Below, one piece after another: positions 20,990 through 33,700 of a stretch of DNA of 64,000 bases (positions within the stretch are counted from its first letter, which is position 1; every line of letters begins with the position of its first letter). The position numbers were made by a program, and so were the translations under genes. The notes beneath the pieces were generated by a model. The model saw nothing but the letters and a program-made list of their open reading frames with translations. It was not told where the DNA came from and did not search any database. The stretch is from Pachyseris speciosa (Eukaryota; Cnidaria; Anthozoa; Scleractinia; Pachyseridae): contig JAEMWC010000957.1 in the NCBI GenBank assembly GCA_016490735.1, positions 103,501-167,500 on the forward strand. The letters run 5' to 3'.

Positions 20990-22690
20990 TACATTGGGAA
21001 CTTATTTTATACTTAACTTTAAGGGTGTGAATAATAAAACACCCACAAGAGACACGCGCAGGATATGACTGAAATCCTGCGCAATAAACGCAATGTTTAA
21101 CTTGTTTGGGGCTGACGGATTAATTTTAAACGTTTAAGCAGTTTGTGAAATCGCCAAAATTAAGTGACTGGTGTTCCAAAACATTTAACCAAAATCGCTA
21201 AATAGAGCCACTAGATATAAATTTTTCCAACTCGCCAAATTGACAATTTTGTCCAAAAAATCGCAGTATGCACAGAAATTTGACGTTGATTTCAAATGGA
21301 CTGCGAGCAGCCCCTCTCTCGCCAATAGCACGGCGAGAATGGCGAAACCTGAAGTGAATGCGCTGAGGGAAGACTGTGGGAGAGGCAGGAGAAAAGAAAG
21401 GAACTGCAGTCGTAGCTGTAAAAGACGCAAACAGCTGGAACCTCCGCCCACAATTCATAACCCAATCAAAAATGATGCGGTGGTGAAATGTGCCTCGAAT
21501 GGCGACCGATTAATATTCACCAAGACGTTTTGCACAATTCTCTCCTGTGGTGACAGAGATCTCAGTAACGGGCTATTACGCTGTGAGACCGATTCTGGCC
21601 AACTGAATATAGCTACAAATCCTATAACGGCATCAACTTCTTGAGCGTAAACAAGTCAAGTCATGCCAACAGTGGGTCAAACACTCGAGAAACCGAAGGC
21701 AAGGTCACCTTTTCCTGATATCGGAGCTTCTACGGCTATTTCTGTCATTTCTAAAGAACTAAACTGCCGAATTAAACGCCTAAAGAAACGAAAACATCAC
21801 TGAGATCTTCTGTCGTGGCTTAAGCTGCCGTATTGCGTGATATAGAATCGAAGATATCGACTGACATTCCACTTCAAACTTTATTGACAGCGGCTATTGT
21901 TAATGGGCCAATCGGAATTTTCCGTTGCTGGCACAACGGGAAATTCGAACGAGTCGGTTACAGCTACGATTGCAGTCCTCTTTTCTCGCGTCTCTCCCCA
22001 GTCTCCGCACGGTATCCAAAAGGGACTGGCAGCAGGTGAGATTTCAAATAACTTTGATTCTTTCCCAAGCCTTGCTTGTTTTTGAAAGTGTCAATGACAC
22101 TTTGGAACAACAACGGCTTGGAACAACCAGTTTTAATGTAAACAAGTGTGAACGAGTATTTACTTAAAACGAACTCAAAGTGATGTAGTGTGATGTAGCT
22201 TGGTACGTTTGCTAGAGAAGCCCCTTAAAGTTATTATTAATACAAGTGAAAATGCATTATTAAAAATTCTTGGCTTCCATTAAGCTAAAAAAATTATAAT
22301 GCAGCTTGTTATTTTACCAGATAATTTTGTTGCCGAGGCCTTTAACTTCTTTCAGTGCGATTGTAAAGACCTACTCCAGTTAATAGGTTTATTCACGGAT
22401 GCCAGCCTACGTCGTATTCATTCAAAAGTACTGAATCAATGTAATTACAGAGCAATAGACGAATCACATGTTCAAAGTAAACAACCTTGATTCAGGTGTC
22501 TCCAGTAAGAGAAATAGAGTTAAACATTGAGTAAAACTAATGGCGCCAAAAATGCCAAGAGTGACTATGAAAATGACGTGCCAAACGGATTCGTTGAGTG
22601 CGCCATTGGCTTTCCAAACTGAGAACAGACCACATGTACACATTTGTTCTCAAAAAATCATAAGCGCTATGTCCGCGCTATGTCAAAGCT
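20990..22690. other. Non-coding; intergenic downstream of the Ser/Thr/Pro-rich gene
   Basis: No gene is supported. Opposing short frames at 21185-21644 are low-complexity shadows of each other. The 3' UTR of the minus-strand gene probably lies just below 22695; no clear signal was fixed. Confidence 0.4.
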
Positions 22691-22694
22691 TCCG

Positions 22695-24226
22695 CTACTT
22701 TATATTATTAACAACATTCTCCAGCCCAATCAACTGAACAAAGGATTTGTCATCGCCATTTGGAATGAACGCACCTTCGGACGGTGTCACCGATGGATCT
22801 GTTGCCTTGGTAACGCTGGTTCTGAAGCTAGAGTCATAGTCTCTGATTCGTTTCTTCGGTGGGAGTGGCACGGCAAAGGGGCTTGAAGGTCTTTTTTGTT
22901 CAGCCAGGGGAAGTCTTTCAGTTTTCGACGACTCGTCCGTCGCTCCACCGCTACTCAGTTTGGAAGTCAACGATGGGTCCCTGATTCGCTCAATCTCTAG
23001 CCGCCTCTTTTCGCGAAGCTTGTTGACCGCATCCTCTTGGTGTTTAATAAGTTCTTTAAGTCTTTGAATCTTCGCCTCCTGCGGTGAAAGCCCAGTCGAT
23101 TTATCACCATCGGATGATGCCGGCTTCGGGTCCGACGGCACGATTTTTGTTGGCACTGATGTCGTTATTGAAGATGAACCAAAACCGCTTCCCAGTTCAT
23201 GATTGGAATCAACCGGACGAGCAATAGCAACCCGAGATTCAGATGTGCTCGAAGACTTCCCTGGCAGAGTTGTCCTTATTATACCAGAAGCACTGCTGGC
23301 TACAGGTGGTTTGTGTGGAGAACCGGAGATTGATGAGATCAAAGGTGACGGAATACCCTGCGATGACAAGGCAGTCGTTTTAACAGGATGTGGTGCAATG
23401 GGATAAACTTTGTTAACAAGCTTAATTTGTTTCTGTGCAAGTGGAGCGGAAGCTAAATTAGACGGAATTGGAATCAAGATTTTTCCTCCGGTACGCATAG
23501 CACCACTTGGCGTTACAAGTTGTTTACCGCCTTCGGCTAAAGTCAATGACACCACTGATTTTCCGTCTGGAGCCAGCAAGTTAATCGCTTTGGGTATAGG
23601 TTCGCCTGGTTTAAGATTCAAAATAATAGACGTTTGCCTGTTGCCTGGTATAGGCTGTTTCATTGCAATCTGCCGAGGTATATGAGTTCCCGGCTTTCCA
23701 GCAACACCACCAGATACCATGTTTGGAGCCACTGATGGCGGTGATTTGTTGTTGAGAGCGCTTGCAGATGTCAGGGGAGGACTCGTTTGAGGCTGCTCGC
23801 CGTTGCTAACGCTGTTGACTAACTTCACCAGGTGTAACACGTTCCCAGAGGATTGGAGATTCATCGGGGTTCTAGTTACAACAGATGTAGTGCTTGGTCT
23901 CAGTTCAGTCGTCCGCGGTATTGTTTTTCCCTCATTTGACTGCGTGACATCAGTACACTCTGAAACATTTGTCGGTTCACTCGTTGGTCTATTGACATAC
24001 GTTTCAAATCTGTTATTTCCAAGACGTTCTGATGTTGGCAAACTTCCGTGGTCCTCAAACTCACTTGATGAAAATTCACCAGAAAGTTTCGGTGTCACTG
24101 CATCACTAGTTCCCAAGCTACCACCTGTAATAGGAGACGTAGAATTTCGAGTAGATGGTTGTCCAAAATTGATAACCTGCGATGAACCTGTCGTTGAAAT
24201 GGAACTCGAGACACCAAGTTTAGTTC
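22695..24226 (-). CDS. Terminal exon of a Ser/Thr/Pro-rich coiled-coil protein
   Basis: This is the last and main coding exon, about 510 residues to the stop at 22695. The minus strand shows an acceptor TTTTCCACAG ending at 24227, and the frame continues in phase from the donor at 29535 (the glycine codon is split 1+2). The protein is rich in Ser, Thr, Pro and Gly. It has a basic-hydrophobic middle (ILNLKPGEPIPKAINLL), one coiled coil (EAKIQRLKELIKHQEDAV), a putative nuclear signal PPKKRIRD, and a conserved-looking C-terminal end (SFVQLIGLENVVNNI). I do not recognise the family. A nuclear or transcription-cofactor role is a guess from composition. Confidence 0.75.
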
Positions 24227-24229
24227 CTG

Positions 24230-27200
24230 TGGAAAAGACAACAAAAATACCAAGTTACTTTACAATAATCAATTCGTTGGCTATTGAATATTATCATACA
24301 TCGAACATTCTTGCTCTTAATTAGTCTAAATGGTCAAAAAGTAAGACATGCGTCACCTTCAAGGGAACCCCCACTCTTGTAACAAATTTCCCGCGTGCCA
24401 CCATTTTGGATTTCATGACATACTTGTTACGAAATGTTCATGAAAAGTCATGCACTTCATTACTTTGGTTGCTCAATTGTTTTAAGTGCCCATGAAGTAA
24501 AAAAAATTCTTGTTTTAATATGATAGTTTATTATTTTCTGATTCTTAAAGTGTTACTGGGACGAAAATCAGTGGGTTATTTCGCGATTTTTGTATCCTAC
24601 GTTGAAGACTAGACCCTAAAGTTGACCAAAAAATATGTCCACGGCTAACCTGATGCTGGTTTACATCTATAAAGGCTGCTCGAAAGTGTGCAGATAACGT
24701 CCGCCATTACTCAAACGACAACTACTCGAGCCCACAATTTTTGTCGAACGGCGTTCCCTCCGTGACGTCATCTTATCATCTGGCGAGGTCTTCCACATCG
24801 CGCAGAATGCCGCGACACATCCGGGACTTAAATGTAGAGTCCGCGCGAAATTTCAAATTCAATCAGGCTGCCCGATGGTTAAACAACAAAGAAAATGACC
24901 AGAAAATGGCCGACAACGCATACTTGTTTAGAGTTTACGTGCTTCATACTTGTGTTTCGTAGTGGTTATCATATGGCTTTTGTAGATGAGACATTGATAG
25001 AATAAAGGAGACATTTTTTGAGATGTTACGAATGGCGGATCTAGTCGTTTTCTTTTCCTGAATTTGGTCCATTTCAGGGGAAATATTGTATGAGGAAATA
25101 TTTGGAGGAAGAATTTTTCTCCTTCAAAGTGCCCTACTTAACGGTTATCATACGGCTTTGAATGTATGTTGTTTAAGGAAGCTTTATGCCACGTTTTAAC
25201 GCAAAATGATGTTTTGAAGTGGTCGTTCTATCCAACTTTCGAACACTCTTGCCGATATTTCAGCCTTCGTTCGCTTCGGAGACTAGAGGAACGATAGAAC
25301 GAAACTCTTTTGAATTTCCCGGTATAATATTAATGTATGCCAAGCTCCGCCTCCGCAAACAATAGGACACACGTCGACGCTATAAGGCATTGAAATTGAG
25401 AGGTGATAAAATGTATCACTTAACCATCTTATAATTAAAGCAATGCTTTGCGGGAGTTGCAATAAACACGAAGTCTCAACACACACGTGTTCATCGCAAA
25501 TTTTCAACATGTCGTCTGTGCAAGAAATGCAGCGCGTTGATCGGGAGCTCTTTTCAGAGCTTATTGAATCCCCGATCAATCCCGCTTTCTTGCACATGTG
25601 CACTCCACTAAAAGGCTGCGACCCAATGTTTTATCTCCAAATAAACGGCGAGGCTCTCTGGCATTGGTGCGTTGTCAAGAAACAAAAACAAATCAGTGTT
25701 TGAGTGCTTCAAGACAACTTGCTCCAACTTGGCTACAGACTATCACTGAAGCTGCGATCGCGATCATCACTGAATAATGACCCGTAGAAGCCAGGAGGAT
25801 GCCTGAACCGCTTAGCCATATTGTCTCGAAACGAACTTGAACGAATTCAACTTGAACGAGATTTGCAGAAACAAATCAAAGCTTGAATAATTATTTATTG
25901 TTTCTACAGGACTGAATAATATTGGCGAGAGCCGGCTTGAGCCGACTACTTGTTGACAAGTTTATTTCAGTTCACTGTTTCCAGTTCTTGTTAAAACTTT
26001 TGAAAGGGTATGTTCTCTTACCCTGCTAACAGAGTGGTTTCGATCATTCCTAGACAAGTTGGCAGCGATTAAGATTTCGAGCAACTATAGAATACAGGGC
26101 CACTTCGGTCCAGCATGTCGGAAGGCTTTGAAGACAAGACCTCTTTGAAGAATGAGGCAAATGAGAATTCGTCCTATTGACATGCGAGAAAGTGGGAGAG
26201 TTTATAGTATGAGATTACCGGTAACAGTTAAACCCCGCCATCACGTATAGTTTGGGTCGAAAAAAAATGTTCATGGCATTTGGACGTTGTTAAGCGTGAT
26301 TAAATCCATTTCTTCGAGAATTTGTATCAATTTTCTTGCGCCCATTTTACCAAGCGTGTCTGTCGCTCCCAGCTTCTCTCAGTTCGAGCTTCTAAAAAAA
26401 AACGAAAACAAAACAGAAGAGTGACGACGAGTGATTTCACCAATATCTGCTTCAAAACTGCTTAGATTGCATGAAACTATTTCAGATGACGTTTTGATTT
26501 TAGACCGTCTCAAGACACGTGAAATTTTTCTCATGAACTTGTTAAAAGTTATTTTGAATAGGGAACGCGGCTTAATTACGGCTTTATTGTTGACTTTATC
26601 ACACCTTGATATTCCGATATGTCTCCCAACGGTTTGATTGACAGCCGTAGAATTCGCCGAAGAGTTACCGAACAGACCGAAATACTCCCAGAGCCAATCG
26701 GCGGACCAATCATAGCCGGCTAGCTCTGAACAAAAAGATAATTATGCCGCACATTAGAAAATTGGACACCGTAAGTACATGTCGCGAAAAACAATAGAAT
26801 TCTGCGCGATGGTCGCGCGTTTTTAGTAAGCAGAGTAAGAGGACATGTTTTCTTATTACTCGGGCTAGTAAAAAGCCTGAGGTTTAAAATGGGCTTCATT
26901 TTTCGTCGTCAGGCTTTATTTTCACTACTGCTTAAGGAGTGTTCATAACTGCGATGATCAGTCACATATTTAAAGAATAATCTGTTTACAAATACGTTAT
27001 TTGAAACATAAGAAAGAGAGTAAGGTTTCTGCGGTCAGTTTCAAGTCACGACTCAAGATGAATCGACGTTTTCCGATACGTGACAACAGGCATATTTCTT
27101 GCTGTTGTGAGTTATTTATAGTTCGCGCTTGCGCAGAAACGTTAAATAAAGCATGACGATGATGATGAAAGGGGTATATGTTGATCTGATAGGGGTCTAC

Positions 27201-28455
27201 GGATATACACCGCAAAGAAATAGACTCCAACACAAGCTAAGCGCAATGCGTCCGATGTAAGAAAGACAGACTTCACTCCATTCTTTTGTTTAGCGCTAAA
27301 TTAGGGATACAATCCTGTTTTTTTTGAAAGCCCGAGTTTAGGCTCATTGTAGCCTCTTGTTCAAGTTCTTCGTCTTTTTTCGTGCGAGGACGGTTCGGAG
27401 TTGAGTTCAGACAGGAGTAGTACTATTTTATAGAGGAAAGTGAGGCTAGCTGACACAACACGCTTTTTCTTGCGTATATGCATATCTGCGCAAACAAGAA
27501 CAATGGGACGTGAAGTAACTTGTTTGTGGCCTTTGTTTGCATGTGGCTAGTTAACACGATAGAGCTTTTATCTTTTAGCACGATGAATTACACTGTAATG
27601 TAATGTCTTTGTTAACACGCTAGATTTCTTAACGGGTTCCATACTTACCGGATTACATTGCATGGAGCATCGTTTTGCTTTTACCATTTTAGCCAGTATT
27701 TGCGGTGCTATGGAACTCAAATGTAATTTCCCGTATAATTTATAGGTGGTTTGCACGTTGCGTCATCGCCGCCATGCTGTTGGACGTAAACAGTACATCT
27801 CTCATTAGCTGCTTTTGTTCGTCCACCAGCATTTGTTCGTTTCACCATTGTTATCTGTTTCTCTAGAGATTGACTGCAATTCTGTACTATTCTCATCGAT
27901 AAAAGTGCTTTTCAGGTTCCACAGAAGTTTGATCGAGGCGTAAATGTTTATTTCGATCGATCAGTTAGCGCTTATCGCTTTCGCCGACTTCTCGAAAATT
28001 GACAAGTTGCCATTTTAATTCAGACAATTTTTAACCTCGCTCTAAGACTCCTTCGACCCTCTTAGTGTTTCCATCGTGTTGATCAACACAAGCGACCACA
28101 AAGGAAATCTCACGGCGTGTCGGAACTCACGTGTCAATCATTCTGTTTATACACTAGAGAATTCTCATCTGATAGTTTTCGTATTTCACGATGTGATTAA
28201 TGTCTTGCAAAAATTTGCCAGACATGCTTCGTAATCTTTGCATTTGTTCTAATTTTTAAGTCGGCACTGTTTTGCATTTAGTTTTAAATTTGACCTCGCA
28301 AGATTACGATACGCGATGTCGGGTCCAAACACTGTAACGCAACATTTACCCTCGGCGCTTTTCAGCGACTTTGAGGATTTTAGAGATAAATCTCCTCAAT
28401 TGAACCATTAAATAGGGGTATAACTCTCGCTTGCCTTTAAGTATGAATGGTGTTA
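24230..28455 (-). other. Large intron with repeats
   Basis: Intron between coding exons at 29536 and 24226. It includes MITE-like words near 24360 (AAGGGAACCCCCACTC) and 24690-24780 (GTCCGCCATTACTCAAA with TGACGTCATCTTA), with relatives near 28915-28995 and 29272. It also holds the repeat pieces at 26985-27365. No other gene is supported. Confidence 0.5.
26985..27365. repeat. Repeat family copy 2
   Basis: The first part (GTTTACAAATACGT, TTGAAACA.AAGAAAG, CGTTTTCCGATACGTGACAA) matches 7122-7230 and 7500-7530 in the same orientation. The second part, 27185-27365, matches 6595-6775 inverted. The two parts are therefore arranged differently from the first locus. Confidence 0.65.
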
Positions 28456-28457
28456 AA

Positions 28458-28883
28458 TCACGTTTGATTCTCTTTTTTTTTTTTAATTCCTTTGCCGGTT
28501 TGTTGACGCGCAAACCTGCCAAAGTAATGATCGTTTAAACAAAGTCCGTCTCTTACTTTGTTGGTGTCGGTCGTTTCTTTCCACGCATGGGAAACGAGTG
28601 AAGAATACAAGCTAAAACTTCTTCGAAACAACCATTCATTCCTGAAATGAAATGAGCAGATATTGAAAAGCCGCTTGGGGTTGAAGTTGGAGCCAGGAGT
28701 GCGAACGAAGGCTTTCCACTTGGCCAGTTTATAATTGCTCTTTGGCGTACACAAAGAGATTCCAATTCGCGGATTTAACTTGTTGGTGCAGTCCTGTACA
28801 ACACAGCGACAAGCTGGCATATCTGCCTCACAAGGTTTTACAAACGAGGAGCATATAAACAGGAATATCCTTTTTTCCCACAT
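28458..28883 (-). CDS. THAP zinc-finger ORF inside an intron
   Basis: From the internal methionine at about 28823 the frame begins MPACRCVVQDCTNK and continues KLAKWKAFVRTPGSNF to CSFHF. This is the C2CH pattern of a THAP DNA-binding domain: C-x4-C, an invariant-type Trp, then C-x2-H. The normal AVP-type end of the domain is not seen, and the rest of the frame is basic and unremarkable. It lies in the 5.3-kb intron and on the same strand as the surrounding gene. It may be a small gene, an orphan exon or a transposase relic. Confidence 0.55.
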   Translation of the reverse strand: MWEKRIFLFICSSFVKPCEADMPACRCVVQDCTNKLNPRIGISLCTPKSNYKLAKWKAFVRTPGSNFNPKRLFNICSFHFRNEWLFRRSFSLYSSLVSHAWKETTDTNKVRDGLCLNDHYFGRFARQQTGKGIKKKKENQT

Positions 28884-29476
28884 ATGGAGCTGTCACTTCT
28901 CTCAGAGCGCTTAAGATGACGTCATGGAGTGCGGGCCCCAAGCCTTTGGTCTTGCTCGGACAATATTTGGTTTGAGTAATGGCGGACTCTCGCTAATAAA
29001 TTACTTAATTATCCTCTCCCCGTCGGGGCTTTTCAGGGATAATGATATAAATACAAACTATGTGAGAAACAAATAATTCAAATAAACTCAACATGATAAG
29101 AATCCCAACTGGCCGGAGGCAAACCAGTTCGTGAGAAACATGCATCGAAAAAGTGGACTTGCATTAGGAATTTCGAACTCAAATTTGGCATGCATAATTA
29201 TTAGTCTTCAAAGATCACGAAAAGTAACAAACAAGAAAAACTCAAAATTTTGTCTCAGTAGCACTTTAAAGGGAATCTCTACTCTTAAAACAAATTGACG
29301 CTAAATTGTTGGAAATAACAGTAAAACATTCACAAAGCGGAATAAATCGAGCTGAAGTGCTTAAATTTGGCGCCTAGAAGTGTCTCCATGCACGCGGCCA
29401 AAACGATCGTATTCTAAAGCTATGACGTAGGGAATACCTCAGAAGACATCTTGAGTCTTGAAGTCTTGTCTAAAAT

Positions 29477-29512
29477 AATGTTCTCAACAAACAGACAGAC
29501 AGACAGACAAGG
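29477..29512. repeat. (CAGA)n microsatellite
   Basis: Short ACAGACAGACAGACAGACA run close to the 3' side of the coding exon at 29536. Confidence 0.7.
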
Positions 29513-29535
29513 AGGCAAGCCAGCAAAATACTAAC

Positions 29536-29752
29536 CGGGAAATTCAGTTTGGTCGCTTTTTCCGTCTGCTGCCAAGGAAAATACAGCAGAAATGAGAGGC
29601 AAGCCTTCATCATCATCAGCAATAAGACTGTCGTCTATGAGAGGAGCTCGGCTTCCTGAACCACTAATCATTACACCTGATTCTTCTTGTTTTCTGTGGC
29701 CGTTTACAGAGATTTTGCCACTGTCCGTTGCCATAGTAACACTTGCTGTTGG
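29536..29752 (-). CDS. First coding exon of the Ser/Thr/Pro-rich protein
   Basis: An ATG at 29732-29734 opens a 66-residue acidic and Ser-rich segment (GSRAPLIDDSLIADDDEG, then LPLISAVFSLAADG) ending in a split codon at the donor CCCG|GTTAGT (GT at 29535-29534). The phase fits the acceptor at 24227 exactly. An acceptor-like TTTTTCTAG ends at 29753, so the exon probably starts in 5' UTR and has a non-coding exon upstream. The in-frame reading is also open upstream of the ATG to that acceptor, so an earlier start cannot be excluded. Confidence 0.65.
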
Positions 29753-30129
29753 CTAGAAAAATGAAAAACCAATTATATAATGACATAATATGGTATTAAC
29801 TACTATGGGTGAACACTACGGATGTAGCTACAAGCCGCATTCACACGATTAAATTTTTCTGTGAAACGTTTCTGTGACAATTTTTATTTGCTCTTGTACA
29901 TGAGACATTTTGCCCGAATTTTATTTGAAAAATTTATTTGACTGGCGAGCCTGTCATAGAAAAGTTGTACTGAAATATTTACGACAAATACAAGCGGCTT
30001 AAGAGGTTTGTGGGAGTTTCGTGACATCACGGGTATTGCGTGACAATGGGAATTTCGACTATAGTATTGAAAGGGCACGATTGAATAAGACGTCATATTT
30101 TCCTAACAATAATGCTGGCTCATCTAAAA

Positions 30130-30316
30130 GAAGTTAACCAGTTTTGCGGTGAAATACCACTGGCGTGAACCACAGATTGCCGCTGAGAAGCTCTGGTACC
30201 TATTTTTCTCTCTGGTCAGCCTGTTCTGGACCCAGCTATCTAGAAAGTTGTAAACTGGAAGAATGGTTGGATGATACCACATGTCAAGAATGCAAAAAAA
30301 AAAAAAAAAAAAAAAA
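30130..30316 (+). mobile_element. Possible retroposon with A-tail
   Basis: A unique-looking 160-bp stretch ends in a run of 22 A at about 30295-30316, followed by CAAA repeats. It resembles the 3' end of a SINE or processed transcript. No target duplication could be fixed. Confidence 0.3.
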
Positions 30317-30423
30317 ACCAAACAAACAAACAAAACAAAAAATATAAACAAAACATTTTTTAAAATTTTTGCGCCATTTAGGGCTTAGCAGGTTTCTGTC
30401 ATTCAAATGACGTCTAAATGCAT

Positions 30424-30446
30424 TTAATAATAATAATAATAATAAC

Positions 30447-30478
<32 letters not shown>

Positions 30479-30770
30479 TAATAATAATAATAATCACTTT
30501 ATTAAAGTCTCAAATCGTTCTAGCCGAGCACAGATGCTCTACTAATTGAGGAGACTAAATCAAATCAACGCTAAACTGCAAATCAAATCAAATGTTGGTT
30601 TTTGGTGTGCGGGGAAAACCGGAGTACCCGGAGAAAAACCTCTCGGAGCAGAGTAGAGAACCAACAAACTCAGCCCACTTATGACGCCGAGTCCGGCAAT
30701 CGAACCCGGGACACATTGGTGGAAGGCGAGCGCTCTCACTACTGTGCCAACCCTGCTCCCTTGGCATTTG
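30424..30770 (-). mobile_element. tRNA-derived SINE with (ATT)n tail
   Basis: Read on the minus strand, the head at about 30770-30690 has a box A-like GTAGTGAGAGCGCTCG and box B GGGTTCGATTGCC, as in a tRNA promoter. The body follows (TTGTTGGTTCTCTACTCTG, GGTACTCCGG), then an ATT-rich microsatellite tail at 30424-30494 with a few AAC interruptions. Short GCATTT copies at both sides may be the target duplication. Such SINEs are transcribed by RNA polymerase III and moved by LINE machinery. Confidence 0.75.
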
Positions 30771-30779
30771 AGGTAAATT

Positions 30780-33700
30780 CAAAATATTGCCTTACTATCT
30801 AAAAACATCACGTGTTCCTTTTTACTCCAAGTATTACTACGAAAACCAAGAATTTTTGTTGAGCATTACTTTTCTGGTTTCGATCTCGTTCGAATCTCCT
30901 GATCAAAACCGCCTTTCTCAATTTGGTAAATAAAGCGTTCAATTATTGAGCTTTTTTGGCTGGGTCGTTAAGAAAACTTTTAATTTAATTCCGAGGTAAA
31001 GTCAGACGAAATAAGCTCCTGGTAGAGACCGTTCTAGGTAGAGATCAGTTATATTTTCAACGATATCTTTCCTTAGTACGAACCTTGTATTAAAACGGAG
31101 GCTTTAGGTAATACGAAAAAAGGTTATTTAAGGCTAAGTCTACTGAACAATCTATTCCCTGGCAAAAGGTCAAAATAAGTCACTGTCGTCTCGATTTGCA
31201 TATGTAATCCAAAACGCCGTATGAATTCTATTTGCAGCGCAGTGATGCGTTTCTGGTAACAAGTTGCGGGTCTTAACGTATTAAAATACATTGGTTTGGC
31301 TTATAGAACTAAGACAGTTAATGAAAAAATCAATTCACCGACAAACGTTGTTACAAATAAAATTACTCATGTAACAAGGTACTTTTATTAGTGTTGAAAA
31401 AGTTCAACGAGACTACACAAAGTCCGTAAGGTTCTGCCGCTCCTGATTGCAAAGTATTCTCTAGGTCTCGGAAGAGAGCGTTAGGATAAAGTTAAGGTGT
31501 GTGAATAAGAAAAGAATTCCAAAGAAATAAACGAGGAAATTGTAGCATGTGGTTGAGGATTGGTCAATACTATTTCATAGTATTTCAAACCGTCCATAAT
31601 TTTATTGCGATGCAATCGCTAAAAATAGTGGCGCAGAGCCAAAAATGTTAGGAGCACAGCTTAAAATACCGGGTGGCACCAAAAAGCGTCAGACATTGTA
31701 TAAGTAATCATTTATCAGTATGTTATCTTTCATTTCAGTCCTGCGTTTGTCCCTTTCAGGCGTTTACTGTACGTTGAAGATAACAATGACACCGTAACGT
31801 TTTTTTTTAATCAACCTTCTTCGCGATCTCAATAAAAAGACAATATACACTGTCAGTTTACTGCTCACTACCGTTTCATTTCATTTTGATGTGCAATGCA
31901 CTTTAGTTTTAGATTAAAGCCAGGTGTGCTGGCCGTGATATACCACAAGAATTCGACTTTAAAAGCGATTATTCGTTAAAAAAAAAATTTGTGAACGGTC
32001 GAGACATGTCCTAAATTCACCGAAGTAGTTTCAGAAGCATAAGGTAGTCCGCGGCCATCTCATCGTTTAGCTGTGACACGAATAGTCAACACGAACAGTC
32101 AACACCGGTAATTGATGTGAATTGGGAAGATTCTTTGCAATCTAGTTGACGTGCTGAAGTCGATGTTTCTTCACACGGTGTCAAAGGATGTGAAATTTGC
32201 AAAGAAAGTGATCTCAACATGCCAGATAGAGCATCTGGATGTGTTTCTTGTGATTACCGCTAATTACTAGGAGAGGTGAAAGCTAGACAGCTATTATGTT
32301 AGAAGCTAACTGTGTGGTTTGTAAGTTAAGTGTTCTTGTAAGCTGACAGGGCGAACTCCACCGTTGGCGAGAAGCACGTGCTTTGGAAGGTGGACTTCTC
32401 TCGCACGTGTCAGCGGAGTTTTTACAAGCCATAAAGAGGCTGGGATTGGATGGAAACGTCGTTTGGAGGAAAGCACAAATAAAACACATGCTGACGCAAG
32501 AAAAATGACGTAGCTTTATTAATTAATTGAAGCCTGATTATGTCATACCTACGTTTTTATTCGAATTCATTGTTTCAAGCTTCCTTTTCATATCTAACCA
32601 GTCAGAGTACATGAAGATGGTCAGGTAAGTAGCGATGAGCTCAGTCGCACTGAACTCAGGCGTTTTAGGCGCGCAAGTGCGATCACACATGAATTTTTAG
32701 GCGCAAGATAGAAAATCTAGTCGCATGTGCGACCAGCTGGTCGTAAACTTTGAACAATATTAATAAAATATATATAATGCAGTGAGGTAGGGAGGGGATA
32801 TATATTAGCAACTGATTGTCTTATTTACTTAGGATCACATATTTATTTTTTTTACAAGGTAAAGCAAACTAAGTGGTATCCCAAAATATACTTTTTACTC
32901 GAAAATAATTGCTTCGAATACATTGTGAAATGGGTAGGTGCACATTTTCGTGCTGCAAGTGATCACGTGAACTGCATGGAGGTAACGAGATGCACGATCT
33001 GTCACGTGATCATGAATATTTAAATAGCTCACTTTAGAAAAGACAGAGACTGATCGAGGTTACCGCGCAAGTGATTGACGGATTGTTTGGGGTGGATGTG
33101 AAGTTAAACGCGGTGACATACTTTGGTATTCTGTATTTTGGTATTCTGTCAGAGCCGAGGAGATTCTGAAATAAATTTGCGTACAAAAGCACTCAGTAGG
33201 TTGAACGTTTCAGAATTTTTACAGTTTGCGTCCCCTCCTCCAAACAATCCCATAATCGCTTGCGCGCTGCCCTTGATACCAGGCTCTCAAAGATCAGTGA
33301 TAACAAATATTTGGCATCAATATCGGAAAACCCTAAAAAATGTACGTGGGACTCGAAATGATATACTCATATGGCCGAGAGCGGATGACTGAAAATATAT
33401 AAGGTTACTGTATTTTCGTTTTGAAAAGAGTTGGATGCCAAAAATATCCCTTGCTGAGATGAATTGGACGCACATGGAGAAATACCAAACAGGAACATTT
33501 AAATATATATGCATCTTCAAGAACAGATAACACAGATAATGTAAGAAAGACATTTTCAAAGATGGAGCAAAAATATTGCAGAATCATTTTGAACATTGTT
33601 TCGTGAAATAGGTTTCACTCGTATTTGTAAAGACATTATAGTTTGAGTAACCACATTTGCTGACTCTACTCTGTGCCCCTCAGCGGTTTCAGAGGATTAA

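Noticed and set aside
21185..21644. Opposing frames of 86-134 codons
   Set aside because: They are complements of each other with low complexity and no motif, start context or splice evidence.
25283..25703. Overlapping frames on both strands, one Cys-rich
   Set aside because: No known cysteine pattern, and neither strand shows splice sites or family features.
26116..26181. Short frame starting MSEGFEDKTSLKNEANENSS
   Set aside because: Looks like a protein start but ends after 21 codons with no donor site; too short to support.
30284..30478. Poly-leucine frame
   Set aside because: Translation of the TAA/ATT microsatellite tail of the SINE.
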